Shown here piece after piece: positions 32,076-41,320 of a stretch of DNA of 64,000 nucleotides. Every line of letters begins with the position of its first letter. Position 1 is the stretch's first letter. The position numbers and the translations under genes are program-made. The notes below the pieces were generated by a model. The model searched no databases. It saw only the letters and a list, made by a program, of their open reading frames with translations, and was not told the origin of the DNA. The stretch is from Variovorax flavidus (GTDB lineage: Bacteria; Pseudomonadota; Gammaproteobacteria; Burkholderiales; Burkholderiaceae_C). Location: positions 54,211 to 118,210 of the forward strand of contig NZ_JASZYE010000011.1 in the NCBI RefSeq assembly GCF_030317145.1. Direction: 5' to 3'.

Positions 32076-33050
32076 TTAATCAGCGTAAACGCCAGCCGCC
32101 TTGATGATGGGGCTCCACTTGGCGATTTCGGCTGCGACGAACTTCTTGTGGCCGTCCGGCTCGATCCGGCCGTCATTCGCCACCACGGCGCCCAGGCCTT
32201 CCTGCTTCTTGATGAAGTCCGGGTCCTTCAGCGCGACCTTCAGCGCGTCGTTGATCTTCTTGGTGACAGCCGCCGGCGTGCCCTTCGGTGCATAGAGGCC
32301 GTGCCAGATCGTGACCTGGAAGTCCTTCAGGCCCGACTCCTGGAGCGTCGGCAGGTCCTTGAGCAACGGCGTCGTCAGCCGCTTGTTGGTCGTCACCGCG
32401 AAGGCCTTGACCTTCTTGGCCTCGATCTGCGGCGAGGTGTTGGTCGTCTGGTCGCACAGCAGGTCGATCTGGCCGCCGATCAGGTCGGTGATGGCGGGCG
32501 CCGTGCCCTTGTACGGCACGGGCGTCATCTCGGTCTTCGTGGCGGTCTGGAAGAGCAGGCCGCACAGGTGCGAGGCGGAGCCGACGCCGGCATTGCCGAG
32601 GTTGATCTTGCCCTTGTTGGCGGCGATCCAGGCGGACAGTTCCTTGTAGTTGTTCGCCTGCATGCTGGGCTTGGAGATCAGCGTCATCGGCACGTCGTTG
32701 ACGATGCCGAGGTATTCGAAGTCCGTCTCGACCTTGAAGGGCACATTGCGCACCAGGGTCGGAATGGTCGACATGCCGATGTGGTTGAGGAGCAGCGTGT
32801 AGCCGTCCGGATTGGCACGCGCCACCTTGGCCGCACCGATCGAGCTGCCGGCGCCCGGCACGTTGTCGACGACGATGCTGACGCCGCCCAGGGGCTTGCG
32901 CAGCGCTTCGGCCAGGTCGCGCGCGACGCGGTCGGTCGGGCCGCCGGCTGCGAAAGGCACCACGATGTTGATGGGCTTGCTTGGGAAGTCCTGGGCATGT
33001 GCGCCCACCACCGCTGCGGCGATGGCCGTCAAGGCGAGTAGTTTCTTCAT
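32076..33050 (-). CDS. Bug-family (TctC-like) periplasmic solute receptor
   Basis: 324 residues from ATG 33050, signal peptide KLLALTAIAAAVVGAHAQ. Family blocks: FPSKPINIVVPFAAGGPTDR, VVDNVPGAGSSIGAAKVARA, DGYTLLLNHIGMS and PTLQESGLKDFQVTIWHGLY. The frame is open to 33554 but the extension is antisense to the dehydrogenase gene. Divergent from succinate-semialdehyde dehydrogenase across a 184-base gap with no clear operator. Ligand unknown. Confidence 0.92.
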   Translation of the reverse strand: MKKLLALTAIAAAVVGAHAQDFPSKPINIVVPFAAGGPTDRVARDLAEALRKPLGGVSIVVDNVPGAGSSIGAAKVARANPDGYTLLLNHIGMSTIPTLVRNVPFKVETDFEYLGIVNDVPMTLISKPSMQANNYKELSAWIAANKGKINLGNAGVGSASHLCGLLFQTATKTEMTPVPYKGTAPAITDLIGGQIDLLCDQTTNTSPQIEAKKVKAFAVTTNKRLTTPLLKDLPTLQESGLKDFQVTIWHGLYAPKGTPAAVTKKINDALKVALKDPDFIKKQEGLGAVVANDGRIEPDGHKKFVAAEIAKWSPIIKAAGVYAD

Positions 33051-33234
33051 GATCTCTCCGAATTGAAAATCGGCCGCGATCTTATCGGCTGACCGCGCCC
33101 TGACCACAGCTGATTTTCCCGAAGACCTTGATGAAGGCCAAGAAATGCGCGCGACCGGTGGTTTTCGCCGCGCCCGATGTGGGCCGGCGCCATCGCGGGT
33201 ATCGTGCCTCCTCTCTATCCACGGAGTGCGAGAC

Positions 33235-34695
33235 ATGTTGAAACTGAAGGATCCGACCCTGCTGCGCCAGCAGGTTTTCATCGCCGGCGAATGGGTGGAT
33301 GCGGACAACCGCGAAACCGTTCCGGTCACCAATCCGGCCAATGGAGAGCAGATCGGCACCGTGCCGATGTGCGGCACCGAGGAGACCGTGCGCGCCATCG
33401 CCGCGGCCGAGGTCGCACAGCGCGCCTGGGCGCAGCGGCCGGCCAAGGAGCGTTCGGCCATCCTGCGCAAGCTCAATGACCTGATGCTCGCCAACCAGGA
33501 CGATCTCGCGCTCATCATGACCACGGAGCAGGGCAAGCCGCTTGCCGAGAGCAAGGGCGAGATCGCCTATGCGGCGTCCTTCATCGAGTGGTTCGCCGAA
33601 GAAGCGCGCCGCGTGTACGGCGACACCATCCCGGCGCCGCAGGCCGACCGCCGCATCCTGGCGCTGAAGCAGCCGGTGGGCGTGACGGCGGCGATCACGC
33701 CCTGGAACTTCCCGACCGCGATGCTCACGCGCAAGGCCGGGCCGGCATTGGCGGCCGGGTGCTCCATGGTGGTCAAGCCCGCGACGCAGACGCCGTTCTC
33801 GGCGCTCGCCTTCGCCGAACTGGCCGACCGCGCCGGACTGCCCAAAGGGCTGCTGTCGGTGCTGACCGGCTCGGCCTCGAAGATCGGCGGCGAGATGACG
33901 CGCAGCCCCATCGTGCGCAAACTGACCTTCACCGGCTCGACCGAGGTCGGCCGCACGCTGATGAAGCAATCCGCCGACACCATCAAGAAGCTATCGCTCG
34001 AACTCGGCGGCAACGCGCCATTCATCGTGTTCGACGACGCCGACGTCGATGCGGCCGTCGAGGGCGCGATGGTCTCCAAGTACCGCAACACCGGCCAGAC
34101 CTGCGTCTGCGCCAACCGCATCTATGTGCAGCGCGGCGTGCTCGAAGCTTTCACGCAGAAGCTGGTTGCCAAGGTCAACGCCCTGAAGGTCGGCGAGGGC
34201 ACCGAGCCCGGCGTGAACCAGGGGCCGCTGATCGACGACAAGGCCGTGGCCAAGATCGAGCAGCACGTGGCCGACGCCGTCGCCAAGGGCGGCAAGGTGC
34301 TGGCGGGCGGCCAGCGTCATGCACTGGGCGGGCGCTTCTACCAGCCCACGGTGATCGGCGGCGCGACGGCGGACATGCTGGTCGCGCACGAGGAAAGCTT
34401 CGGTCCGCTGGCGCCCATCTTCGCCTTCGACACCGAAGCCGAAGCGATCGCGCTGGCCAACGACACCGAGTTCGGCCTCGCCTCGTACTTCTACAGCCGC
34501 GACATCGGCCGCATCATGCGCGTCGCCGAGGCGCTCGAATGCGGCATCGTCGGCGTCAACACCGGGCTGATCTCGACGGCGGAGGCGCCCTTTGGCGGCG
34601 TCAAGCAGTCGGGGCTGGGCCGCGAAGGATCGAAGTACGGGCTCGACGACTTCCTGGAGATCAAGTACGTGTGCCTTGCCGGGTTGGACATGTAG
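33235..34695 (+). CDS. gabD: NAD(P)-dependent succinate-semialdehyde dehydrogenase
   Basis: 486 residues from ATG 33235 (MLKLKDPTLLRQQVFIAGEW). Aldehyde dehydrogenase superfamily: PWNFPTAMLTRKAGPALAAG, cofactor loop FTGSTEVGRTLM, catalytic Glu in LELGGNAPFIVF, catalytic Cys in GQTCVCANRIYVQ, and the C-terminal APFGGVKQSGLGREGSKYGL. Length and motifs place it in the GabD branch, oxidising succinic semialdehyde to succinate in 4-aminobutyrate or related catabolism. No gabT is adjacent. A three-hairpin repeat follows the stop by four bases. Confidence 0.9.
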   Translation: MLKLKDPTLLRQQVFIAGEWVDADNRETVPVTNPANGEQIGTVPMCGTEETVRAIAAAEVAQRAWAQRPAKERSAILRKLNDLMLANQDDLALIMTTEQGKPLAESKGEIAYAASFIEWFAEEARRVYGDTIPAPQADRRILALKQPVGVTAAITPWNFPTAMLTRKAGPALAAGCSMVVKPATQTPFSALAFAELADRAGLPKGLLSVLTGSASKIGGEMTRSPIVRKLTFTGSTEVGRTLMKQSADTIKKLSLELGGNAPFIVFDDADVDAAVEGAMVSKYRNTGQTCVCANRIYVQRGVLEAFTQKLVAKVNALKVGEGTEPGVNQGPLIDDKAVAKIEQHVADAVAKGGKVLAGGQRHALGGRFYQPTVIGGATADMLVAHEESFGPLAPIFAFDTEAEAIALANDTEFGLASYFYSRDIGRIMRVAEALECGIVGVNTGLISTAEAPFGGVKQSGLGREGSKYGLDDFLEIKYVCLAGLDM

Positions 34696-34699
34696 CTCG

Positions 34700-34790
34700 C
34701 CCCCAGGCTTCGCGCACTTCGTGTCGCTTCGCCTACCCCCTACCGGGGGCAATACCAGTGGCCCGGCGGAGCCGGTTCCACGGTATTTCT
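34700..34790 (+). repeat. three-hairpin intergenic repeat, copy 7 (after gabD)
   Basis: Starts CCCCCAGGCTTCGCGCAC four bases after the gabD stop. Hairpin 3 outer arms are AATACC/GGTATT and the next pairs GTGG/CCAC, both compensated relative to the AACACC/GGTGTT and GCGG/CCGC copies. Hairpin 2 is CCCCC-TACC-GGGGG. Confidence 0.9.
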
Positions 34791-34885
34791 GGGATCGGGC
34801 CTCGATCGGCTGGAGCGTCTCTGGGGTGGGGTTGAGGGCAAAATTGGGGGTTTCCTGTACGAAAGCGATCCCGCAACTCCGATCG

Positions 34886-35635
34886 ATGACTGAAAGCAAC
34901 GAGGCGCTCGACGCCGCCATCGAACTGTTGCGCACCGCACGGCGCATCGTCGTTTTTTCCGGCGCCGGCCTGTCCAAGGCGTCCGGCATTCCGACCTACC
35001 GCGATGCCGACGGACTGTGGATGACCCAGAACGCCGTCCAGTTCTCGCATGCCGACGACCTCGCGCGGGATCCGGCCGGGTTCTCGAAGTTCTGGGCGCA
35101 TCGCCTGGCCGTCGTCGAGGCCGCCAAGCCCAACCCCGGGCACCTCGCGCTGGCGCATCTGCAGCGGCTGCGCCCTTCGACGCGGCTCGTCACGCAGAAC
35201 GTGGACGGCCTCCTGACGCTCGCCGGCGGCATGGACGTGCTGGAACTGCACGGATCGCTGCGGCGCTGGCGATGCGACCGCTGCGGCAACCGCCGCGGCC
35301 CCTGGCTCTTCCAGCGGTGCACGCGTTGCGGCTCGCGCGCACGGCCGGACGTCGTGATGTTCGGCGAGATGCTCAATCAGGGCGTGCTGCTGGACGCCCA
35401 GACAGCGGCGCAGGAGGCGGACGTCTTCGTCGTGGTCGGCAGTACCGCCGTGGTCTATCCGGCTGCGGACCTGCCGCTGCAGTCGCTTTCCGGCGGCGGC
35501 AGGCTCATCACGCTCAACATGGAGCCGCTGCATCTGGACGCCCTGGCGTCCGTCGTGCTCAGGGGCGCTTCGGAAGACCTCTTGCCCCGCCTGATGGCGG
35601 GCTTGGGCTATTCCAGCACCACCCTCGGAAAGTAG
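34886..35635 (+). CDS. Sir2-family NAD-dependent protein deacylase
   Basis: 249 residues from ATG 34886 (MTESNEALDAAIELLRTARR). Sirtuin motifs: FSGAGLSKASGIPTYRDADG, LVTQNVDGL, catalytic His in LELHGSLRRW, and a zinc site CDRCGN...CTRCGS. Also VVVGSTAVVYPAADL, the NAD-binding GS(T/S) strand. Removes acyl groups from lysines using NAD. Its last 28 bases overlap the 3' end of the convergent amidase gene. Confidence 0.9.
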   Translation: MTESNEALDAAIELLRTARRIVVFSGAGLSKASGIPTYRDADGLWMTQNAVQFSHADDLARDPAGFSKFWAHRLAVVEAAKPNPGHLALAHLQRLRPSTRLVTQNVDGLLTLAGGMDVLELHGSLRRWRCDRCGNRRGPWLFQRCTRCGSRARPDVVMFGEMLNQGVLLDAQTAAQEADVFVVVGSTAVVYPAADLPLQSLSGGGRLITLNMEPLHLDALASVVLRGASEDLLPRLMAGLGYSSTTLGK

Positions 35636-36552
35636 AACGAGACCACCCAGTTCGGCACATCGACGATCGAACTGATGCGCAGGTCGGCACACACGCTGCA
35701 CAGCATGTAGGCATCGATCGGCTCGTAGCCGTAGCGCCGGCTCAGAAGCTCGACCATCTCGGAGACCGCCATGCGGGCGCCGGCCATCAGGTCGGGGCCG
35801 ATGCCGGTCGTCACTTCGTAGCCCTTCGTGTCGAAATGGCGGCTGACCGGACCGGGCGTGACGTAGCGCGGCGAGCGCAGGCGGGCGTCCTTCACCAGTT
35901 CGAACTTGAGGGCGACGTCGATGGCGCTTTCGATCGCCGTGCCGCAGACTTCGCCGTCGCCCTGCGCCGCATGGGTGTCGCCGACCGAGAAGATCGCGCC
36001 GTCGACCTCGATCGGGAGATAGAGTTCCGTGCCCTCCGCGATGTCGCGGGCATCCATGTTGCCGCCGACATTGCGCGGCGGAATGATGCTGTGCAGGCCA
36101 GGCTCGGCCGGGGCCACGCCGATGGTTCCCGTGAAGGGCCGAAGCGGCACGCGCCCGCCGGGTCCGTACATCGCGGGCGTCAATCCGGGGTCGTAGTTCC
36201 AGTGATGAAGCCTCGCCTTTGGAAACTGGTCGGTGAGCAGCCCGAAGCCTGGGATGTTCCCGGTCCAGCCCCAGCCCGACGGACGCAGCGACAGCACGGT
36301 GACCTTGAGCGCGTCGCCCGGCTTCGCGCCGTCGATGAAGACCGGTCCGGTGACCGGGTTGACGTGGGCCAGGTCGAGTTTCTCGAGGTCGGCGGCCGTC
36401 GAGGTGCGCGAGAGCTGGCCGGAGGACGCATCGATGGTCTCGAACTCCACGGTCTCGCCCGGCGCGATCGTCAGGCAGGGCGGGAACGCGTTGTTCCAGC
36501 CGTGGTGGAAGTGGTCCTTGTGGATCGTGTGACGGGTGCTGAGATCGCTCAT
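35608..36552 (-). CDS. acetamidase/formamidase family amidohydrolase
   Basis: 314 residues of the FmdA/AmdA family: HHGWNNAFPPCLTIAPGETV, VTGPVFIDGAKPGDALKVTV, PPRNVGGNMDARDI, LPIEVDGAIFSVGDTHAAQG and GDGEVCGTAIES, which includes the usual metal-binding and catalytic residues. Hydrolyses short amides to acid and ammonia. Lies 12 bases before an SDR gene on the same strand, probably co-transcribed. The 3' end overlaps the sirtuin gene by 28 bases. Confidence 0.9.
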   Translation of the reverse strand: MSDLSTRHTIHKDHFHHGWNNAFPPCLTIAPGETVEFETIDASSGQLSRTSTAADLEKLDLAHVNPVTGPVFIDGAKPGDALKVTVLSLRPSGWGWTGNIPGFGLLTDQFPKARLHHWNYDPGLTPAMYGPGGRVPLRPFTGTIGVAPAEPGLHSIIPPRNVGGNMDARDIAEGTELYLPIEVDGAIFSVGDTHAAQGDGEVCGTAIESAIDVALKFELVKDARLRSPRYVTPGPVSRHFDTKGYEVTTGIGPDLMAGARMAVSEMVELLSRRYGYEPIDAYMLCSVCADLRISSIVDVPNWVVSFYFPRVVLE

Positions 36553-36564
36553 GGCCCTATCCCC

Positions 36565-37320
36565 CTAGACCGCGACGGTGAGCGCGCCGTCGATCACCAG
36601 GTTGGTACCGGAGATGCGGCTGGCCGCCGGGCTCGAAATGAACACCACGCCGCGCGCCACTTCGTTCGGCGTGCCGAACTTGCCGGTGGGGTTGACCTTG
36701 AGCGTCGAGGCGTAGAGGTCGGGCATGTTCTTCTCGATGGTCTGCCAGATGCCGCCGTCGAAGTAGGTGTTGCCCGGCGAGACGCAGTTCACGCGGATGC
36801 CCTTGCCGACGAGTTGCCGGCTCAGCCCCTTGGCGTAGTGGATCAGCGCCGCCTTGATCGCGCCGTAGGAGCCGGCGGCAAAGTCGACTTCGAAGCCGGA
36901 GACGCTCGATATCAGCACGATCGAAGCGCTGTCGGACTTCTCCAGGAACGGAACTGCCGCGGCCACCGCGTTGACGGTGTGCATCATGTCGGTCCGGAAG
37001 GATTTCTCCCAGGAGTCCGCCGTGTCGCCGACCGCAAGTGCGCTCACGTTGCACACCAGCGCATCGATGCCGCCCAGCACATCGGCGCTCGATGTGATCC
37101 AGGCGCCCAATGCCGCTGCGTCGGCGACGTCCAGCGCGCGCCCGAACGACTTGACGCCCCTGGCCTGCAGTGCGGCCGCCGCCTCGCCCACCTCGTCTTC
37201 CTTGCGCGCGCAGATCGAGACGTCCGCGCCTTCGTCGGCGAAACACTCGGCGACGGCCCTGCCGATGCCCCGGCTGCCGCCGGTGACGACAGCCCGCTTG
37301 CCCTTGAGTCCGAGGTCCAT
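36565..37320 (-). CDS. SDR-family oxidoreductase
   Basis: 251 residues from ATG 37320, preceded by GGAGAG. Classical short-chain dehydrogenase: cofactor motif VVTGGSRGIGRAVAE, CNVSA in place of NNAG, LISSVSG (Ser) and YGAIKAAL (Tyr-x3-Lys), C-terminal VNCVSPGNTYFDGG and GTNLVIDGAL. The Asn-Val replacement of the NNAG motif is a small oddity. Substrate unknown; first gene of a pair with the amidase. Confidence 0.9.
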   Translation of the reverse strand: MDLGLKGKRAVVTGGSRGIGRAVAECFADEGADVSICARKEDEVGEAAAALQARGVKSFGRALDVADAAALGAWITSSADVLGGIDALVCNVSALAVGDTADSWEKSFRTDMMHTVNAVAAAVPFLEKSDSASIVLISSVSGFEVDFAAGSYGAIKAALIHYAKGLSRQLVGKGIRVNCVSPGNTYFDGGIWQTIEKNMPDLYASTLKVNPTGKFGTPNEVARGVVFISSPAASRISGTNLVIDGALTVAV

Positions 37321-37465
37321 GGCAACTCTCCTTTTGGGGGGACTGAATTCTGAGCGCCTGCGAAGGGGCTGTAAATGTCGGCACGCGCGTCGTTGCCTCC
37401 GCTTGTGGCACTCGTGCGGGCCGCGCAGAATGACAGGCACCTGCCCCTTCCTGGAGGAACAACCC

Positions 37466-37906
37466 ATGAAATCCGTGGCGGAAATTCTCAAGGCCAAAGG
37501 CGATTCGACGGTCTATTCCATCGAGCCCACGGCCTCGGTCTTCGATGCCGTCAAGCTGATGGCGCAGAAGAACGTCGGCGCGCTCCTCGTCATGGAGCGC
37601 GATCGCATCGTCGGCGTGGTGACCGAACGCGACTACGCACGCAAGGTCGTGCTGATGGCGCGCTCATCCAAGGACACGCCACTGCGCGACGTGATGACCG
37701 CGGCCGTGATCTACGTGCGGCCCAACCAGACCAGCGAGGAATGCATGGCGCTGATGACGGAGAACCGCGTGCGCCATCTGCCGGTGATGGACGGCGGCAA
37801 GCTGATCGGGCTGATCTCGATCGGCGACATCGTGAAGGGGATCATCTCCGAGCAGAACTTCATCATCGAGCAGCTGCAGCACTACATCTCGGGAGAGCAT
37901 CGTTGA
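37466..37906 (+). CDS. tandem CBS-domain protein
   Basis: 146 residues from ATG 37466 with a GGAGG Shine-Dalgarno. Two CBS repeats: residues ~8-65 (STVYSIEPTASVFDAVKLMA, VGVVTERDYARKV) and ~75-130 (IYVRPNQTSEECMALMTENR, LIGLISIGDIVKGII). Stand-alone CBS pairs bind adenine nucleotides or NAD and are often IMP-dehydrogenase-like regulators. Nothing else is fused, so the partner is unknown. Divergent from the SDR gene. Confidence 0.92.
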   Translation: MKSVAEILKAKGDSTVYSIEPTASVFDAVKLMAQKNVGALLVMERDRIVGVVTERDYARKVVLMARSSKDTPLRDVMTAAVIYVRPNQTSEECMALMTENRVRHLPVMDGGKLIGLISIGDIVKGIISEQNFIIEQLQHYISGEHR

Positions 37907-37979
37907 GCTGCTGCACTTCGCCATCCGCGACCTGATGCCGCCGTGGCTGGCGAGCGTGTGGCGCAAGCTGGCGATCTAG
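37899..37979 (+). other. short coding-like tail after the CBS gene
   Basis: In the frame shifted relative to the CBS gene, bases 37899-37979 read as 26 sense codons ending LMPPWLASVWRKLAI and TAG, overlapping the last codons of the CBS gene. The composition is protein-like (Trp-, Leu- and Ala-rich, amphipathic). It may be the remnant C-terminus of a lost gene or a tiny ORF of 14 codons starting ATG 37935. No family recognised. Confidence 0.25.
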
Positions 37980-37992
37980 GCCCGCGAAGGCC

Positions 37993-38595
37993 TCAATCCG
38001 CCCCGTCGTCACCCCGCATGCCGGTTTCCCCAGCCCCGCGCACCAGCAACTGGCGCAGCCGGTCCCGCAGCGCCGGGATGGCCGTGGCATGGCTCGCCGG
38101 GGCCTCCCACTGCCGATAGATCTCGCGCTCCCTCGCCAGGCATTCACCGAGCGAGGCGAGATTCCGCTCGTTGTAGGCCCAGACGCCCTCCACCACGAAG
38201 TTGCCCGGCGTCTCGTGATCGGGCCGCGGCGTGATGGTGACGCCTTCGGCGCCGATGTCCTGCAGCAGCGCCGAGCGTGCCGAGGCGACCTTCATGCCGT
38301 CGCCGTGCATCTCGATTTCGCGGCTGAGCGAGTAGCTCACGGTCTGGATGCCGTGGAAGTGCTCGGCAAGATAGGCCGTGACCTCGAGCAGCACCAGCGG
38401 ACCGAAATTCCGCTTCTTTTCCTTCACGAACCGGGAGGGCAGGAAGCGCTCGATGTGCACTTCCGTCCCGTCGCGGCTGACCCTGACGGGGTCGACCGTT
38501 CCCAGGTGGACGCTGCCGTCGTGCACGTGCATGGGCTCGCCGAGCTCATAGCGCTTGCCGTCGCGTCCCGTGATGCGGAGGCTCTCGAAAGTCAT
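37993..38595 (-). CDS. uncharacterised conserved-looking protein
   Basis: 200 residues from ATG 38595 (MTFESLRITGRDGKRYELGE). I do not recognise the family. No signal peptide or membrane helix. The middle has regular alternating strands (FGPLVLLEVTAYLAEHFHGI, TVSYSLSREIEMHGDGMKVA) and an Arg/Glu-rich helix near the C-terminus. The adjacent amidohydrolase gene starts far upstream and ends 100 bases away, so co-transcription with the liv cluster is possible but not clear. Confidence 0.7.
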   Translation of the reverse strand: MTFESLRITGRDGKRYELGEPMHVHDGSVHLGTVDPVRVSRDGTEVHIERFLPSRFVKEKKRNFGPLVLLEVTAYLAEHFHGIQTVSYSLSREIEMHGDGMKVASARSALLQDIGAEGVTITPRPDHETPGNFVVEGVWAYNERNLASLGECLAREREIYRQWEAPASHATAIPALRDRLRQLLVRGAGETGMRGDDGAD

Positions 38596-38697
38596 CGGTC
38601 GAGAATGCCATGCGCATCCTGACGCGAGGCCCAAGGCGATGCGAGGCAATCCCCGTACACCACGAAGACCGCACGAAATGGCGAGAAAAATACGCCC

Positions 38698-40032
38698 TCA
38701 GGCGCGCATGAGATCGTCAAGAAGCCGGTAGTCGGGCAGGGTGGTGTCGATCGCACGGCCGGCGCGCAGCACGGTGCGGTCGAACTGCGCACGCGCAAGC
38801 ATCTCCGAATAGTCGCGCGCCTTGAGCACGATCAGGTCGGCGGGCGTCCCGGGCTTCAGCACGCCGCGCTCGATGCCCATGATCGCGGCCGGCGTCTCCG
38901 TGGCCGCGCGGATCCAGTCGCCGAGCGGGTGGTCCAGGTGCAGGATCTTCACGGCCTGCGTGAAGGTGTCGAGCATGTCGTGGTCGCCATACGCGTAGAA
39001 CGGGTCGCGGCAGTTGTCGCCCGCCACCGCCACGCGCAGGCCGCGCGCCTTCATCTCGTGCAGCACCGTCACGCCGCGCCAGCGGGGCGTGCGCGCCTCC
39101 TGGCTGCGGTCCTGCAGGTACATGTTGACGGTGGGCAGGCTGACGATGTCGATGCCCGCGTCCTTGCAGGCGGCGATCGTTTCCTCGATGAACTCGTCGG
39201 TCTGCAAGGCGAGGGAGGTCACGTGGCCGCAGAGGATGCGGCCGGTGAAATCCTGCGCCATCGCCGTGCGCGCGACCCGGATGAGCGCGCGAGCGTTCGG
39301 ATCGGTCGATTCGTCGACATGCAGGTCGAGGTGGAGTCCGCGCTCGGCCGCGAGCGTGAACACACGAACCAGCGCCTCGTCCAAGTCTGGCGGCATGGTC
39401 TCGCCCGGGAAGCGGGCCGAGCGCGTCACGCAGCCGAGCTTGCCGCCGCTCTCGGCCACGATGTCGGCGAGCTGGCGGCCTTCGTCCGTCAGGAAGATGT
39501 CCAACGGCGCGATGGAGGACACCTGCAGGTCGATGCGTCCGGCCCAGCGTTCGCGCATTTCGCGGAACACGGGAAACGAGATCGATGCCTGTGGGGCGAG
39601 CGAGTCCAGGTGCGTGCTGATCGCGACCACGCCCTTGGCGTAGGCGGTGCAGAGGCCGAACTCCATGCGGCGGCGCACGTCGTCGGCATTCCAGCGTGCG
39701 GTGCGGTCGCGCATCGTCGCCATGGAGGCGCCCGCGCCGTCGCCGGTGGGATTGGGCTGGCGCGGCCAGATATGGCCCTTGTCGAGGTGGGTGTGGCAGT
39801 CGACCATGCCCGGCAGCACCATCGACGCATCGAGATCGGGGCCGAGTTCGGCGGGCATGGCGCCTGCGGCCTCGATGGCCGCGATGCGGCCGTTGTCGAT
39901 CAGCAGGTCGATCGCGGCGAGTTCGCCGGCGGGGTTGCCCGGCAGATCGGTGGCGACGAGGCAGCGGGGAGCGCGTAGGTTGCGCAGGGCGAAGCGGGAC
40001 GCGGCGGGCGGCTGGAAGAAGGCGTGGGTCAT
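38698..40032 (-). CDS. cytosine-deaminase-like amidohydrolase
   Basis: 444 residues of the amidohydrolase superfamily. Metal and catalytic residues are visible: DCHTHLDKGH (HxH), LDLHVDESTD (His...Glu as in CodA), CGHVTS (His) and AGDNCRDPFYAYGDHDML (Asp). The metal-dependent TIM barrel deaminates cytosine-like or related heterocycles; alternatives are isoguanine or another cyclic amidine. It begins 38 bases after the PaaK-like gene and is probably the last gene of the liv transcription unit. Confidence 0.85.
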   Translation of the reverse strand: MTHAFFQPPAASRFALRNLRAPRCLVATDLPGNPAGELAAIDLLIDNGRIAAIEAAGAMPAELGPDLDASMVLPGMVDCHTHLDKGHIWPRQPNPTGDGAGASMATMRDRTARWNADDVRRRMEFGLCTAYAKGVVAISTHLDSLAPQASISFPVFREMRERWAGRIDLQVSSIAPLDIFLTDEGRQLADIVAESGGKLGCVTRSARFPGETMPPDLDEALVRVFTLAAERGLHLDLHVDESTDPNARALIRVARTAMAQDFTGRILCGHVTSLALQTDEFIEETIAACKDAGIDIVSLPTVNMYLQDRSQEARTPRWRGVTVLHEMKARGLRVAVAGDNCRDPFYAYGDHDMLDTFTQAVKILHLDHPLGDWIRAATETPAAIMGIERGVLKPGTPADLIVLKARDYSEMLARAQFDRTVLRAGRAIDTTLPDYRLLDDLMRA

Positions 40033-40069
40033 TGCGGAGGGACTGAAAGCAGGTTCCGCGCCCGGCCCG

Positions 40070-41320
40070 CTACTTGTAGCTGCGCGCGTCCTCGATCACC
40101 TTGCCGTCGTTCGGCAGGCTTCCCGGTGCGACCAGCTCCACCGTGCCGCGCAGCTTGGTCACGTCGCGGATCGCCTCGCCGATGCGCTCGGCCAGGCCCT
40201 CGGCCGCCGTGGGGCATTCGAGCCGCAGCGTCATGCGGTCGTCGGCCATCTCGCCTTCGACCACCAGCCGTGCGCGCTGCACCTCCGGAAAGCGTCGCGC
40301 GATCTCCGCGATCTGGCCCGGGTGCACGAACATGCCGCGCACCTTGGTCGTCTGGTCCGCACGGCCGAGCCAGCCCCTGATGCGTGCGTTGGTGCGGCCC
40401 GTGGGGCATGGCCCCGGCAGCACGGCGGAGAGGTCGCCCGTGCCGAAGCGGATCAGCGGGTAGTCGGGGTTCAGCGTGGTGACGACGATCTCGCCGACTT
40501 CGCCTTCCCGCACCGGGTCGCCGGTGCCGGGCCGCACGATCTCCACGATCACGCCTTCGTCCAGCACCAGCCCTTCGCGTGCGCGGGTCTCGTAGGCAAT
40601 CAGGCCCAGGTCGGCGGTGGCATAGCACTGCATGCCGGTCACGCCGCGCTCGGCGATCCAGTCGCGCAAGCTCGGCGGAAAGGCTTCGCCGGACACCAGT
40701 GCCTTGGTGAGCGATGGCAGCGGCACGTTCTTCTCCGCGGCCTTTTCGATGATGATCTTCAGGAAGCTCGGCGTGCCCGCGTAGCCCGCGGGCCGCAGGT
40801 CGGCGATGGCTTCCACCTGCTGCTCGGTCTGCCCGGTGCCGCCCGCGAAGACGGTGCAGCCCAGCGCACGCGCGCCGCTTTCCATGATCGCGCCGGCCGG
40901 CGTCATGTGATAGCTGAAGCAGTTGTGCACCAGCTCGCCGTTGCGAAAGCCCGCTGCGTACAGGGCACGCGCGGTGCGCCAGTAGTCGCGTGCCTCTCCT
41001 TCGGGCTCGTAGATGGTGCCGGGGCTGGCGAACACGCGCGTCATCCTTGGCCCGAAGCGGATCGCCGAGAAGCCGCCGAACGGATCGCTCGCGCGGCGCG
41101 CCTGCTGCAACGCCAGCAGCTCGGACTTCCGCGTGACCGGCAGCTTCGCCAGCGCCGCGCGGCTCGTGATGTCCGCCGGCTTGACGCCGTCGAGGATCTT
41201 CGCAAACGCCGATGCGGCAGTCTGGGCCTGCATGATCTGGCGAGGCAGTGCGGCAAGCAGATCCCGCTCGCGTTCCGCCGGATCGCGGATCTCGAGTTCG
41301 TCGTAATAGTCCTTCGTCAT
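40070..41320 (-). CDS. PaaK-like (phenylacetate-CoA ligase family) adenylate-forming enzyme
   Basis: 416 residues from ATG 41320 (MTKDYYDELEIRDPAERERD). PaaK-family features: N-terminal PVTRKSELLALQQ, FASPGTIYEP in the place of the SSGTTG P-loop, HNCFSYHMTPAGAIMESGARALG, YATADLGLIAYE and C-terminal RADQTTKVRGMFVHPGQ. The P-loop is unlike canonical PaaK (ASPGTI), as in many divergent Comamonadaceae members, so substrate cannot be assigned; an aromatic or other carboxylic acid imported by the adjacent Liv system is likely. Start overlaps the livF stop by four bases. Confidence 0.85.
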   Translation of the reverse strand: MTKDYYDELEIRDPAERERDLLAALPRQIMQAQTAASAFAKILDGVKPADITSRAALAKLPVTRKSELLALQQARRASDPFGGFSAIRFGPRMTRVFASPGTIYEPEGEARDYWRTARALYAAGFRNGELVHNCFSYHMTPAGAIMESGARALGCTVFAGGTGQTEQQVEAIADLRPAGYAGTPSFLKIIIEKAAEKNVPLPSLTKALVSGEAFPPSLRDWIAERGVTGMQCYATADLGLIAYETRAREGLVLDEGVIVEIVRPGTGDPVREGEVGEIVVTTLNPDYPLIRFGTGDLSAVLPGPCPTGRTNARIRGWLGRADQTTKVRGMFVHPGQIAEIARRFPEVQRARLVVEGEMADDRMTLRLECPTAAEGLAERIGEAIRDVTKLRGTVELVAPGSLPNDGKVIEDARSYK

